A stretch of 54,697 nt of DNA from Clostridiales bacterium UBA6386. Its GTDB lineage: Bacteria; Bacillota; Clostridia; Oscillospirales; Oscillospiraceae. Shown here one piece after another: positions 21,287 to 29,596 of the stretch. Every line of letters starts with the position of its first letter. Position 1 is the first letter of the stretch. Under the pieces are notes generated by a model, which saw only the letters and a list, made by a program, of their open reading frames with translations, was not told where the DNA came from and searched no databases. A program made the position numbers and the translations under genes. Location of the stretch: the NCBI GenBank assembly GCA_002437585.1, contig DJQM01000016.1, forward strand, positions 19,726-74,422. The letters run 5' to 3'.

Positions 21287-21352
21287 AAAATCACCCCCTT
21301 TCAGGGTGATTGTAGCACGGGAAACGGCAATATTCAATAAAAGGAGATACGA

Positions 21353-22105
21353 ATGAACGATTTACAAATTTTCAATCACCCTGACTTCGGAGAAGTCAGA
21401 ACCGTAACCATCAACGACGAACCGTGGTTCGTTGGAAAAGATGTTGCGCAGGTGCTTGGGTATGCAAAACCTGAAAATGCGCTTGCGACCCACGTTGATG
21501 GAGATGACACCCTGAAACAGGGTATCACCGATTCCCTCGGCAGAATCCAGAATACAACCCTTATCAACGAATCCGGCCTGTATTCCCTGATTCTGTCCAG
21601 CAAGCTCCCCGGTGCGAAGGAGTTCAAGAGATGGATTACAAGCGAGGTTCTGCCCAGCATCCGCAAGCATGGCGCGTACATGACCCCGGAGACGCTGCAA
21701 GCCGCCATTCTGAATCCGGATACCATGATTCAGCTTTGCCAGCAGCTCAAGAATGAGCAGGAGAAGAACCGGGAGCTTTCCGTGACCAATTCCCGGCTGA
21801 CCGTTGAGAACCAGATCATGCAGCCCAAAGCGGAATACTTCGACGAACTCGTTGACCGTAATCTGCTGACCAACTTCCGGGAGACCGCCAAGGAGCTGGA
21901 GTGCAAGCCCAAGAAGTTTGTGGAATTTCTGATTGAGCGCAAGTACATTTACCGGGATAAGCGGGGCAAGCTTCTGCCCTATGAGAACAAGAACGACGGG
22001 CTGTTTGTCGTTCGGGAGTGCTTCAATGAGAAGACCCAGTGGAGCGGCACACAGACGATGGTCACGCTCAAGGGCCGGGAGACCTTCCGACTTCTGCTGG
22101 TATGA
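21353..22105 (+). CDS. Phage antirepressor (BRO-N plus KilAC domain)
   Basis: A 250-aa protein. The N-terminal ~110 residues are a BRO-N domain (VRTVTINDEPWFVGKDVAQV, LGYAKPENALATHV, LINESGLYSLILSSKLPGAK, FKRWITSEVLPSIRKHGAY). After a coiled linker (LKNEQEKNRELSVTNSRLTV) comes a KilAC/ANT-type C-terminal domain (NFRETAKELECKPKKFVEFL, YIYRDKRGKLLPYE). Such proteins bind DNA or the repressor and push the phage to lytic growth. AAAGGAG precedes the ATG. First gene of the long rightward early operon. Confidence 0.9.
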   Translation: MNDLQIFNHPDFGEVRTVTINDEPWFVGKDVAQVLGYAKPENALATHVDGDDTLKQGITDSLGRIQNTTLINESGLYSLILSSKLPGAKEFKRWITSEVLPSIRKHGAYMTPETLQAAILNPDTMIQLCQQLKNEQEKNRELSVTNSRLTVENQIMQPKAEYFDELVDRNLLTNFRETAKELECKPKKFVEFLIERKYIYRDKRGKLLPYENKNDGLFVVRECFNEKTQWSGTQTMVTLKGRETFRLLLV

Positions 22106-22137
22106 TATCTGCTCCCACGAACAGGAGGTAAAAAGAA

Positions 22138-22356
22138 ATGACACCATCTGAAATTCTGAAAAACGAGGCTGAGGAAATCACCCAGCGAACCGGGCGGTAT
22201 ATCCCGCCGTATCGCATGGTATCGCTGATGCGTTCCGCCCAGAAGATCGCCGACCTGCTGGTACGAACCGACGTGTGCACCTCTTACGAGGAAAGCATGA
22301 TCGTCCTGGACATCGTCCGGGGAGCCATCCTGGCGGCAACCGGGGAGGGGGAGTAA
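22138..22356 (+). CDS. Hypothetical early protein
   Basis: A 72-aa, mostly helical protein (PSEILKNEAEEITQRTGRYI, SLMRSAQKIADLLVRTDV) with GGAGG before the ATG. It lies 32 bp after the antirepressor and 3 bp before the next gene. No family recognised. Confidence 0.65.
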   Translation: MTPSEILKNEAEEITQRTGRYIPPYRMVSLMRSAQKIADLLVRTDVCTSYEESMIVLDIVRGAILAATGEGE

Positions 22357-22359
22357 CCT

Positions 22360-22650
22360 ATGCCCCGTATTCGGCAATACGCCGACCGGTACACGGCAGA
22401 GGACTTCTGGAAGGAAATCAACCGCTGCTGTCCCCTTGCCGGTATCCAGAGCGACAATTCCGCCGCTCTTGGCCGGGAAATCGGAGTGGATGGAAAAACC
22501 GTCACCAACTACAAAAAACGGCTTGAGACGCTGCCGTTTTCCGCCCTGCAAAAGCTGGTGGCACTGCTCCACCCAGACCCGGCGGTCATCCTGAAATCCG
22601 TTGGATATACGGAGAAGGAAATTCGAGTTTTTGTAAAGGAGTATACCTAA
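22360..22650 (+). CDS. Putative helix-turn-helix early protein
   Basis: A 96-aa protein. The segment NSAALGREIGVDGKTVTNYK reads as a helix-turn-helix, so DNA binding is likely (inference). A partly hydrophobic C-terminal half follows (PFSALQKLVALLHPDPAVIL). The stop TAA shares a base with the ATG of the next gene, indicating coupled translation. Confidence 0.6.
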   Translation: MPRIRQYADRYTAEDFWKEINRCCPLAGIQSDNSAALGREIGVDGKTVTNYKKRLETLPFSALQKLVALLHPDPAVILKSVGYTEKEIRVFVKEYT

Positions 22651-22871
22651 TGGAAAAAGAAGATCTGGAAGTGATCCGCATGGTTCGTAGGAACCCCCGG
22701 CGCAGTGAGATGCTGCGGGATGTGGGGATCATCGTGCCGCTGAGACAGGCGGAAGCCTTCGCGGCCTGGCAGGCGGCTCAGGAACGAAAAGAGGAAATGA
22801 GGGGACTTGCGCTGGCCGTCGCCGGACTGCTGATCGTTGTGGCTCTCACCGTCATTGCACTCGTCTTTTAG
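22650..22871 (+). CDS. Small C-terminally anchored membrane protein
   Basis: A 73-aa protein: a basic, helical head (IRMVRRNPRRSEMLRDVG) and a C-terminal membrane helix (LALAVAGLLIVVALTVIALVF). It overlaps the preceding stop by one base and is followed by AGGAGGTG for the next gene. Function unknown. Confidence 0.65.
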   Translation: MEKEDLEVIRMVRRNPRRSEMLRDVGIIVPLRQAEAFAAWQAAQERKEEMRGLALAVAGLLIVVALTVIALVF

Positions 22872-22883
22872 GAGGTGAAACCA

Positions 22884-23357
22884 ATGTCAGAAGAATTTGA
22901 AATCCTGTCCCGGAAAATCGACGCGCTTACTGAGATTGTGGCGGAAATCACCCCCATGGCGCGGGAACGAGCGAAGCAGCTGACGGCGGCTCCCACCGAG
23001 AAACGGGCTACTGCTGAGAGCCTGGTTCAGCAGATTCTGCTGGACATCGGCGCGCCGGATCATCTGATCGGTCATCCCTTCACGGTGGAGGCGGTGGTGC
23101 TGTGTGTCAGCAACGGCTACTACATCAACTGCATCATGTCCAAACTTTATCCCCAGGTGGCCGCCAGGTTCAACACCAATGCTTCCCGGGTGGAGCGAGC
23201 AATTCGGAATCTGGTCGAAATTGCTTGGGACAGAGGAGACATAGACGTACTCTACAGCTACTTCGGCAATACGATCAGCCGTGACCGGGGCAAGCCCACC
23301 AACGGGGAGTTCATCGCCCGGATCGCCAACGTGGTGCGTCAGCAGCTGGGAGCGTAA
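22884..23357 (+). CDS. Spo0A C-terminal DNA-binding domain protein
   Basis: A 157-aa protein; ATG 22884 follows AGGAGGTG. After a helical N-terminus (FEILSRKIDALTEIVAEITP) the last ~110 residues match the Spo0A effector domain: LLDIGAPDHLIGHPFTVEAV, NCIMSKLYPQVAARFNTNAS, RVERAIRNLVEIAWDRGDID, then the diagnostic DRGKPTNGEFIARIA. The phosphorylatable receiver domain of real Spo0A is absent, so activity would be constitutive or controlled otherwise. Spo0A binds TGTCGAA-type boxes to start sporulation. A phage version could regulate phage genes or interfere with host sporulation; both are inference. Confidence 0.85.
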   Translation: MSEEFEILSRKIDALTEIVAEITPMARERAKQLTAAPTEKRATAESLVQQILLDIGAPDHLIGHPFTVEAVVLCVSNGYYINCIMSKLYPQVAARFNTNASRVERAIRNLVEIAWDRGDIDVLYSYFGNTISRDRGKPTNGEFIARIANVVRQQLGA

Positions 23358-23444
23358 AAAAGCCGCCCGCCGATGGACAAATCGGCAAGGCGGATAGCAA
23401 AACACTACGTCATGATTATACAGGGTTCTGAAAGGAAAATCAAG

Positions 23445-23702
23445 ATGAATTTTAGAAGTGAGACCGTCGGAATTGACCCCGATAAGGACTATCTGCTTGA
23501 CCCCCAGCAGATACCGGTCTATCCGGGACGCTGTGACTGCTGCGGGTATTCGATTCAGCGTGGAGACCGGTTCTATCAGCTGCCCTTATGTACAGGACTG
23601 GTTTTTTCGGTACATAAAAGTGAGCTGACCGTCTGTCAGGACTGTAAGCGGGTGATGGACAGTTCAGAGGCGGAATGGGAGGGAATCAAATATGGCGATT
23701 AA
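23445..23702 (+). CDS. Small zinc-ribbon-like phage protein
   Basis: An 85-aa protein; ATG 23445 is eight bases after GAAAGGA. CDCC and CQDC are separated by ~38 residues, a typical four-Cys zinc ribbon (RCDCCGYSIQRGDRFYQLPL, ELTVCQDCKRVMD). Function unknown, probably structural or nucleic-acid binding. It overlaps the next gene by 11 bases. Confidence 0.65.
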   Translation: MNFRSETVGIDPDKDYLLDPQQIPVYPGRCDCCGYSIQRGDRFYQLPLCTGLVFSVHKSELTVCQDCKRVMDSSEAEWEGIKYGD

Positions 23703-23895
23703 CGGAGTACGTTGGTATACCGCCGCGCAGGTTGAAATTTACTTCCCGGAAGGCCATGTGTGCTGCGACCTATGCCCACTTCTGGAAACCTATGCTCGGA
23801 ATCAGTGCAGGCGGACAGGGGAATATCTGCTGGACACAAGGGTAACAGTGGGGTACGAGTGCCCACTGAAATTCGAAAATAAAAAGGAGGAATGA
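23692..23895 (+). CDS. Small Cys-rich phage protein
   Basis: A 67-aa protein with five Cys (CCDLCPLL, NQCRRTGEYL, YECPLKF), probably metal-binding. It starts inside the preceding gene (GGGAGGG upstream) and its stop lies 3 bases before the next start. No named family recognised with confidence. Confidence 0.65.
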   Translation: MAINGVRWYTAAQVEIYFPEGHVCCDLCPLLETYARNQCRRTGEYLLDTRVTVGYECPLKFENKKEE

Positions 23896-23898
23896 CTT

Positions 23899-24546
23899 AT
23901 CGGTATTCCAGTTCTGATTTTGGGAGAATCCGGCTCTGGCAAGTCCGCAAGCCTGCGGAATTTTGAACCTGAAAAGGTTGGTATCTTCAATATCGCAGGT
24001 AAACCGCTTCCGTTCCGGAAGAAGATGAATATTATCAGCTCCATTAAGACGGCGGAAGGCTTCCACCGGGTGAACTACAACGACATCCTGAAGACGCTTG
24101 CGAAAGGAAAGCTGAAAACCTATGTGATCGATGATAGTCAGTATCTAATGGCCTTTGAAGAGCTTGATCGTGCCAAGGAGACCGGATACACCAAATTCAC
24201 GGAAATGGCCCTGAATTTCTCCGGCCTGGTGCGGTACATCATCAATTTCCTTCCGCCGGATGTGATTGTCTATTTCCTGCATCATGTGGAGGTCACGGAC
24301 AGCGGTAAGGTGAAAGCCAAAACCGTCGGAAAGATGATTGACAGCAAGCTGACTCTGGAGGGGCTGTTCTCTATCGTCCTGCTGTGCGAGGCAACTAACG
24401 AAGGACATCATTTTGTGACCCAGTCAGATGGGTACACAACGGCCAAGTCTCCCATGGGGATGTTTGACCGAGAAATTGACAATGACCTTGCTATTGTCGA
24501 TACGACAATTCGAGAATACTGGAATTTAGGAGGAACACAAGAATGA
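23899..24546 (+). CDS. P-loop ATPase, RecA/Sak4-like, apparent AUC start
   Basis: Phage nucleotide-binding protein of 216 aa, probably aiding recombination or annealing of single-stranded DNA with the next gene. Walker A is GESGSGKS at residues about 9-16. Walker B is TYVIDDSQYL. A sensor-like IVYFLHHVEV and the C-terminal KSPMGMFDREIDNDL also fit the family. The frame is closed by a stop at 23893-23895. To keep the first beta strand (xGIPVLILGESGSGKS) initiation must occur at ATC 23899, eight bases after GGAGG. The TTG at 23920 would delete that strand. It overlaps the next gene by four bases. Confidence 0.8.
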   Translation: MGIPVLILGESGSGKSASLRNFEPEKVGIFNIAGKPLPFRKKMNIISSIKTAEGFHRVNYNDILKTLAKGKLKTYVIDDSQYLMAFEELDRAKETGYTKFTEMALNFSGLVRYIINFLPPDVIVYFLHHVEVTDSGKVKAKTVGKMIDSKLTLEGLFSIVLLCEATNEGHHFVTQSDGYTTAKSPMGMFDREIDNDLAIVDTTIREYWNLGGTQE

Positions 24547-25094
24547 AGAATGTCAATTGGGATGAGGTGCAGGAAGAAATCCGAAAGCCTGTTCCCGGCG
24601 GCTATGCTGCCAAGATCGTGAATGTGGAAGATGTGGAGGATAAAGAATACCTCCGAATCGAATGGGATTTTGCGGAAGGCGAATTCAAGGGCGTGAATCA
24701 GGAGACCTTCGACGCTTTCGGGTTCTGGCCGATTATGCTGATCCGGTCATACAAGGAGACTGCACTCCGGTTCTTCAAGGGCTTCAAGACCTGCGTGGAA
24801 GCCTCCAATCGGAACTATGTATTCCGGAATGACCCGAAGAGTCTGGTAGGGAAGTATATTGGCGTTGTTCTTGGGGAGGAAGAGTACCTGAATAAGAAGG
24901 GGGAAGTCAAGACTCGGCTCTATGTGGCCGCTGTCAGATCCGGGAAAGCAATCCGGGACGGAGACTTTACGATACCGGAGTTGAAGAAGCTGACCCCTGG
25001 CGCACAGGTCCCAGCAGCGGCAACGACGCCGAGTTATCCGACATCCGGTTCCTTTGCCCCGATTGAAGATGATGACGCGCAGCTTCCCTTTTGA
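24543..25094 (+). CDS. Single-stranded DNA-binding-like protein (DUF669 type)
   Basis: A 183-aa protein with a beta-rich body (GGYAAKIVNVEDVEDKEYLR, KSLVGKYIGVVLGEEEYLNK), a Pro/Ser/Thr-rich linker and an acidic tail ending DDDAQLPF. That acidic-aromatic tip is how SSB proteins recruit partners. Placed between a RecA-like ATPase and a DUF927 protein, it likely coats phage DNA in replication or recombination. Confidence 0.75.
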   Translation: MKNVNWDEVQEEIRKPVPGGYAAKIVNVEDVEDKEYLRIEWDFAEGEFKGVNQETFDAFGFWPIMLIRSYKETALRFFKGFKTCVEASNRNYVFRNDPKSLVGKYIGVVLGEEEYLNKKGEVKTRLYVAAVRSGKAIRDGDFTIPELKKLTPGAQVPAAATTPSYPTSGSFAPIEDDDAQLPF

Positions 25095-25125
25095 GCCGTG
25101 ATTCTCCATGGAAGGAGGTGGTGAA

Positions 25126-27015
25126 ATGGTCACAGAAGAGGAGAAGGAGAACGCAGAGCTGGTATTTCTTCCACAGAAGTATGAGTACAGCTTCGATGAC
25201 TTCCTGTCGGAAGAGCCCTACGAACGTCTGTATAGCCTCCATGGTAGTCCGTTTGTGTTTCAGACGGCAATGATGAAGATGAACGCCAGAGCCAAAGAAG
25301 TGAAGTTTTTCGGCTTCAAGGACATGGTAAAGCGATTCATGGAAACAAAGCAGTCTGAAAAGCGGGTAAATCTGGTTCCTAATCAGACGGAGTTCGATGG
25401 GCAGTACCTGGAGCTGACCTGCGGCACCTGGGAAGCTACGGATTGGGGCATTTACCGGGAAAGCACTATGGGTGGTCGGGAATACGCTTGCGCCCACCCA
25501 ATCATGCCGGTGGAGCGGCTGGTAAATATCGACACCGGGGAAGTCAAAGTAAAGCTTGCCTACAAGCGTTCCGGGAAGGACAAGCAGTGGCTGACTACCA
25601 TTGTCGGGAAAGATGTGATTTCCACCGCCCGAACAATCACCAGTCTGGCCTCTCAGGGTATCTCCGTCACAAGCAGCACCGCTTCTACCCTGGTGGACTA
25701 CCTGAATGATATCGAGAATCTCAACTATGACATCATTCCGGAGCAGAAGTCCATAGGGCGGCTGGGATACATACCAGGAGAAGGTTTTTCCCCATATGTG
25801 GACGGGCTGGTGTTCGATGGCGATGCTTCCTTCCGGAATCTGTATGAGACGGTAAAGGAATCCGGTACTCTCACCGCCTGGATGGACGCAATTCAGGAAT
25901 GCCGTCGAATGTCCGTCACGGCCAAGATCATGATTGCGGCCAGCTTCGCCGCCCCAATCCTGTCCATCGTTGGTGCCCTCCCATTCTTTGTTCACCTGTG
26001 GGGCGTGGATTCCGGCACCGGCAAAACCGTTGCCTTGATGGCCGCTGCTTCTGTTTGGGGCAATCCGGCACTGGGCAGCTATGTCCAGACCTTCAACGCT
26101 ACACAGGTCGGACAGGAGCGTACAGCGGCCTTCCTGAACCATCTGCCGCTCTGTATTGACGAGTTGCAGCTGACAAAAGATAGCCGTGGCCGGTCGAATT
26201 TCGACGTGTACCAGCTTGCCCAGGGCGTAGGGCGTGCCAGGGGCAAGCGTACCGGTGGTGTCGAGATGACACCTACCTGGTCGTGCTGCTTCCTGACTAC
26301 CGGAGAATCGCCCATATTTGGCGATTCCGCCGGTGCCGGTGCGGTGAACCGGGTCATTGACATCGAGTGTACCGCCGGTGACGCGGTCATTACGGACGGC
26401 CAGCGGATTTCCGGAATCCTGAAAGCAAACTACGGCTTTGCGGGCTACTCGTTTACGAAAAAGCTCTATGAATCAGAAGACACTCTGAACCAGATCAAGC
26501 TCATCTACAACGAGAACTTCAAAGACCTGCGGAAGACGGATTCTACGGAAAAGCAGGCCATGGCGGCAGCGGCTATCCTGACTGCGGACTTCTTTGCGTC
26601 GCTTTGGATATTTGACGACGAAGAGAATGTACTGACCGTTGACGAGATTGCCAAGTTCCTTGCGTCGGCGGATGCGGTGTCAGCCGGTAAGCGAGCCTAC
26701 GATTGGCTCTGTGACTGGGTGGCGTCAAATATCAACCATTTCTATTCCGGCGATTCTGCGCCAAACAGCGACGTGTATGGCGTCCTGGAAGGCAATCAGG
26801 TGTTTATTAACAGGGGAGTATTCAACAGGGCGTTGGCGGATGCGGGTTTTTCCGGCTCTGCCGTCCTGAGCTACTTGAAGTCCAATGGCTTGATCGAAGT
26901 CCGAGGACGCAAGTACACCAGGTGCAAAAGAGTGGGCGGTGTCCGCACAGAATGTGTCGTTATGGCTCTGTCCGGAGAGGATGATTCGGGTGAATTTGAC
27001 GGAATTCCACTGTGA
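25126..27015 (+). CDS. DUF927 domain protein, phage replication ATPase/primase-helicase
   Basis: A 629-aa protein; ATG 25126 is chosen over an upstream ATG because GGAGGTG lies just before it. The DUF927 core contains a Walker A loop, GVDSGTGKTVALMAAASVWG, near residue 300, a Walker B-like LPLCIDELQL, and an arginine-finger-type region near GVGRARGKRTGG. The C-terminal part has a winged-helix look (FNRALADAGFSGSAVLSYLK). Members replace or assist the replicative helicase-primase in phages and mobile elements. The candidate origin begins 13 bases after its stop. Confidence 0.85.
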   Translation: MVTEEEKENAELVFLPQKYEYSFDDFLSEEPYERLYSLHGSPFVFQTAMMKMNARAKEVKFFGFKDMVKRFMETKQSEKRVNLVPNQTEFDGQYLELTCGTWEATDWGIYRESTMGGREYACAHPIMPVERLVNIDTGEVKVKLAYKRSGKDKQWLTTIVGKDVISTARTITSLASQGISVTSSTASTLVDYLNDIENLNYDIIPEQKSIGRLGYIPGEGFSPYVDGLVFDGDASFRNLYETVKESGTLTAWMDAIQECRRMSVTAKIMIAASFAAPILSIVGALPFFVHLWGVDSGTGKTVALMAAASVWGNPALGSYVQTFNATQVGQERTAAFLNHLPLCIDELQLTKDSRGRSNFDVYQLAQGVGRARGKRTGGVEMTPTWSCCFLTTGESPIFGDSAGAGAVNRVIDIECTAGDAVITDGQRISGILKANYGFAGYSFTKKLYESEDTLNQIKLIYNENFKDLRKTDSTEKQAMAAAAILTADFFASLWIFDDEENVLTVDEIAKFLASADAVSAGKRAYDWLCDWVASNINHFYSGDSAPNSDVYGVLEGNQVFINRGVFNRALADAGFSGSAVLSYLKSNGLIEVRGRKYTRCKRVGGVRTECVVMALSGEDDSGEFDGIPL

Positions 27016-27027
27016 CGCGGCACATGT

Positions 27028-27371
27028 GCGGAACATTGCGGAACATTTTTCAAGCCATGTTCCGCACTTTGAAGTCCGAAAGTCGTTGCGGCGCAACAAC
27101 TTTTTGAAAGCGCGGAACTGCGGAACATGCGGAACACAGAAAACAATATATATAGGGGAAAAATTATTATACCCCCTAACATAGTAGGTGAATATATTTT
27201 TCTTCCTATATAGGAAAGTGTGCAAAATGTTCCGCAGTTCCGCACCTCAAAAACGCATAACTTTTAGACCCATAAACTATTTGTAAAACAAGAAGAAATA
27301 TTAAATTCCGGAACATTTAGAACCAAAAAAGTGCGGAACATGATGTTCCGCATCTGTTCCGCATGTTCCGC
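27028..27371. other. Iteron cluster, candidate phage replication origin
   Basis: Twelve exact copies of the heptamer GCGGAAC or its complement in 344 bp: plus orientation at 27028, 27038, 27112, 27120, 27129 and 27333; minus orientation at 27059, 27229, 27237, 27345, 27356 and 27365; a variant at 27308. Most are TGCGGAACAT. One pair forms a perfect 21-bp palindrome at 27332-27352. An AT-rich block of ~90 bp (27137-27228) separates the groups. Iterons, an AT-rich unwinding region and flanking DUF927 and helicase genes together make a typical origin. It fills the 372-bp gap between those genes. Confidence 0.75.
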
Positions 27372-27387
27372 ACGGAGGCGAAAGACC

Positions 27388-28896
27388 ATTCGACTGCGAG
27401 ACTATCAGAAAGCGTGTATCAGCAAGATAGAATCTATGCCGCCGGGTGCCTACCTGGTGCAGATGCCTACCGGTTGCGGCAAGACAGCAACCTTCACCCA
27501 TATCCCGAGGAAGGGACGGGTTCTGGTTCTTGCCCATCGGGAAGAGTTGGTACGACAGCCTGCAAGGTATTACGACTGCCCGGTAGGCTTCGAGATTGCG
27601 GCAGAACATAGCCACGGGGAAGAGGTGGTGATTGCTTCTGTTCAGTCCCTGGTTCGCCGCTTGGAGCGGTTCGGCCGGGACGAGTTCAGCATGATTATCA
27701 CAGATGAAGCCCACCATGCTGCTGCCGGTACTTACAAGAAGATTTACGAATACTTCGAGCCGGAAAAACACATCGGCTTTACGGCCACACCCAACCGGGG
27801 CGACAAGGTGAAGCTGAACGATGTGTATTCTGAGATCATCTTTCAGCGAGACCTTCGGTGGGCCATTCAGAGCGGGTTTCTGTGTGACATCTACTGCCTG
27901 AGGGTGAATATCGGATTCGACCTGTCCAGGGTATCTGTCAGAAACGGGGACTATGCTCCCGGAGAGCTGGATGATGCCATGGAGGGGACAGCGGATGCCA
28001 TCGCTCAGGCTTACAGGGAGCACGCAAAGGGCGCAACGCTCATCTTTGCGGTATCTGTCCATCAGGCGGAGGAAATCGCCGCCAGAATCCCGGGAGCCGT
28101 CGTGGTGACTGGAAAAACAAAGAACCGGGCAGACACCATCGAGCGGTTCTCCAGGCGGGAAATTCCCTGCATCGTCAACGTGATGGTATTCACGGAAGGA
28201 ACGGATATCCCACTGGTGGAAACGGTCATCATTGCTCGCCCGACGAAGTCAGACAGCCTGTATAGCCAGATGGTGGGACGGGGCTTACGGCCACACCCGG
28301 AAAAAGAAAAGCTGATCCTGGTGGACTGTGTGGGCATTACAGGCAGAGCCAGCCTTTGCACGGCACCGTCTCTGCTGGGTATCTCCCTGAGTGATATTCC
28401 GCAGAAGCGGCAGAACGAAATCCAAGGGCCATGGTTCGAGCTTCCGGAACGGGCTATCCTGGCTGCTGATTGTCCGGAAAGCTGGATTCAGAATGTCAAG
28501 GTGGTAGACCTGTGGGCAAAGAGCATGTCTTACAATCTGCATAATGTGAACTGGTTCCGGATGCCGGACGGTTCTATGGTCTGCTCTTTACCGGATCGGA
28601 AGAAAATAGTTATGCCCTGCCCGGACGCACTTGGAAATGTGTGTATCTCCGGCCAGACCGTTCCCTATCAGCAGGCACTGGACAGAGCTTATTCTGCGCT
28701 AGAGACCCAATACCCGGAAGACCGCCGTATCTGGGATTTGGAGATTTCCAAGAGATGGGGCAGTAAACCGGCTACGGAAAGCCAGATTCGCCAGATTCAG
28801 AGGCGAAAGCTGGATATTGACACCTCCACATTGACCCGGCTGGAGGCCAGCAGCATTCTGACAAGGTTATTCAACGGAAAGAGGGTGCATAAATGA
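27388..28896 (+). CDS. Superfamily 2 DEAD/DEAH-type helicase, apparent AUU start
   Basis: ATP-dependent DNA helicase of 502 aa from ATT 27388. Upstream codons in this frame (to GTG 27331) merely translate the iterons, and the only ribosome site, CGGAGG, is nine bases before ATT. The product then begins xRLRDYQKAC, the usual Q-motif start. Motif I is MPTGCGKTA (about 30), motif II TDEAHH (about 106), motif III GFTATPNRGD, motif VI MVGRGLRPHPEK. It overlaps the VRR-NUC gene by four bases. Likely unwinds or remodels DNA during phage replication. Confidence 0.88.
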   Translation: MRLRDYQKACISKIESMPPGAYLVQMPTGCGKTATFTHIPRKGRVLVLAHREELVRQPARYYDCPVGFEIAAEHSHGEEVVIASVQSLVRRLERFGRDEFSMIITDEAHHAAAGTYKKIYEYFEPEKHIGFTATPNRGDKVKLNDVYSEIIFQRDLRWAIQSGFLCDIYCLRVNIGFDLSRVSVRNGDYAPGELDDAMEGTADAIAQAYREHAKGATLIFAVSVHQAEEIAARIPGAVVVTGKTKNRADTIERFSRREIPCIVNVMVFTEGTDIPLVETVIIARPTKSDSLYSQMVGRGLRPHPEKEKLILVDCVGITGRASLCTAPSLLGISLSDIPQKRQNEIQGPWFELPERAILAADCPESWIQNVKVVDLWAKSMSYNLHNVNWFRMPDGSMVCSLPDRKKIVMPCPDALGNVCISGQTVPYQQALDRAYSALETQYPEDRRIWDLEISKRWGSKPATESQIRQIQRRKLDIDTSTLTRLEASSILTRLFNGKRVHK

Positions 28897-29267
28897 TTCC
28901 CAACGAAAGTCAGGAACAGATATGGCTCATACAGTGGTCCCAGCAGCCTTCTGCCAGGCACCAGTATCCGGAATTGAAGCTATTATACCATGTCCCCAAT
29001 GAACGCCAAGATAAACGACAGGCGGCAATTCTGAAGAAGATGGGGGTAAAGCGGGGCGTACCGGATTTGTGCCTTCCGGTTGCCCGTGGAAGATACCATG
29101 GTTTATACATCGAGATGAAGCGGTCAAGCGGCGGCGTTGTGTCGGATGACCAGCTGTGGTGGAAAGAGCAGCTGCTTGAAAACGGATATGCCTGTATAGT
29201 CTGCAAGGGCTGGGAGGCAGGAAAGGAGGCGTTGCTATGGTATCTGAATCAAAAAGCACCGGTATAG
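28893..29267 (+). CDS. VRR-NUC domain nuclease
   Basis: A 124-aa protein with the VRR-NUC (PD-(D/E)XK-type) plan: ESQEQIWLIQW with the first Glu, GVKRGVPDLCLP (the PD motif), YIEMKRSSGG (ExK) and a helix WWKEQLLENGYACIVC. Stand-alone VRR-NUCs are structure-specific endonucleases, probably cutting branched DNA. It starts within ATGA of the helicase stop, so the pair is cotranslated. Confidence 0.9.
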   Translation: MIPNESQEQIWLIQWSQQPSARHQYPELKLLYHVPNERQDKRQAAILKKMGVKRGVPDLCLPVARGRYHGLYIEMKRSSGGVVSDDQLWWKEQLLENGYACIVCKGWEAGKEALLWYLNQKAPV

Positions 29268-29596
29268 TGCTCCCCTGGGAGCAGGCGGCAATCAAGGGGC
29301 AGGAAATCCCGAAAGGGTTGGATTACCCAGACCAGATTCTGTTTATCCTTCTGCGTGACCTGTACGCCCGCTTCCGGGACGGCAAAATCGACAAGGAGAC
29401 CGCTACAGCCCAGAAAAAAGCCTTCCTGGATGATTATCGGGTCTATTCCTTCAATTGGGAGAGTGGACAGCGATGGATAGAAATCATCCGTAAGACAGAT
29501 ATTGCCAGGGCGGAATACAGGAAAAACCGAACACTTGAAAATGCCGATAAGCTTGTTTCTGCGATCGACGGCATTGATTTTAGGAGTGAACCATAA
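29237..29596 (+). CDS. Hypothetical phage protein in the replication block
   Basis: A 119-aa, largely helical, charged protein (DYPDQILFILLRDLYARFRD, KKAFLDDYRVYSFNWESGQR). GGAGGCG precedes its ATG, which overlaps the nuclease gene by 31 bases; its last base is the first base of the next ATG. No family recognised. Confidence 0.65.
   Translation: MVSESKSTGIVLPWEQAAIKGQEIPKGLDYPDQILFILLRDLYARFRDGKIDKETATAQKKAFLDDYRVYSFNWESGQRWIEIIRKTDIARAEYRKNRTLENADKLVSAIDGIDFRSEP

Noticed and set aside
23358..23400. Gene start at 23373 for the zinc-ribbon protein
   Set aside because: The upstream codons run through a GCCGAT...ATCGGC hairpin and have no ribosome site; ATG 23445 does.
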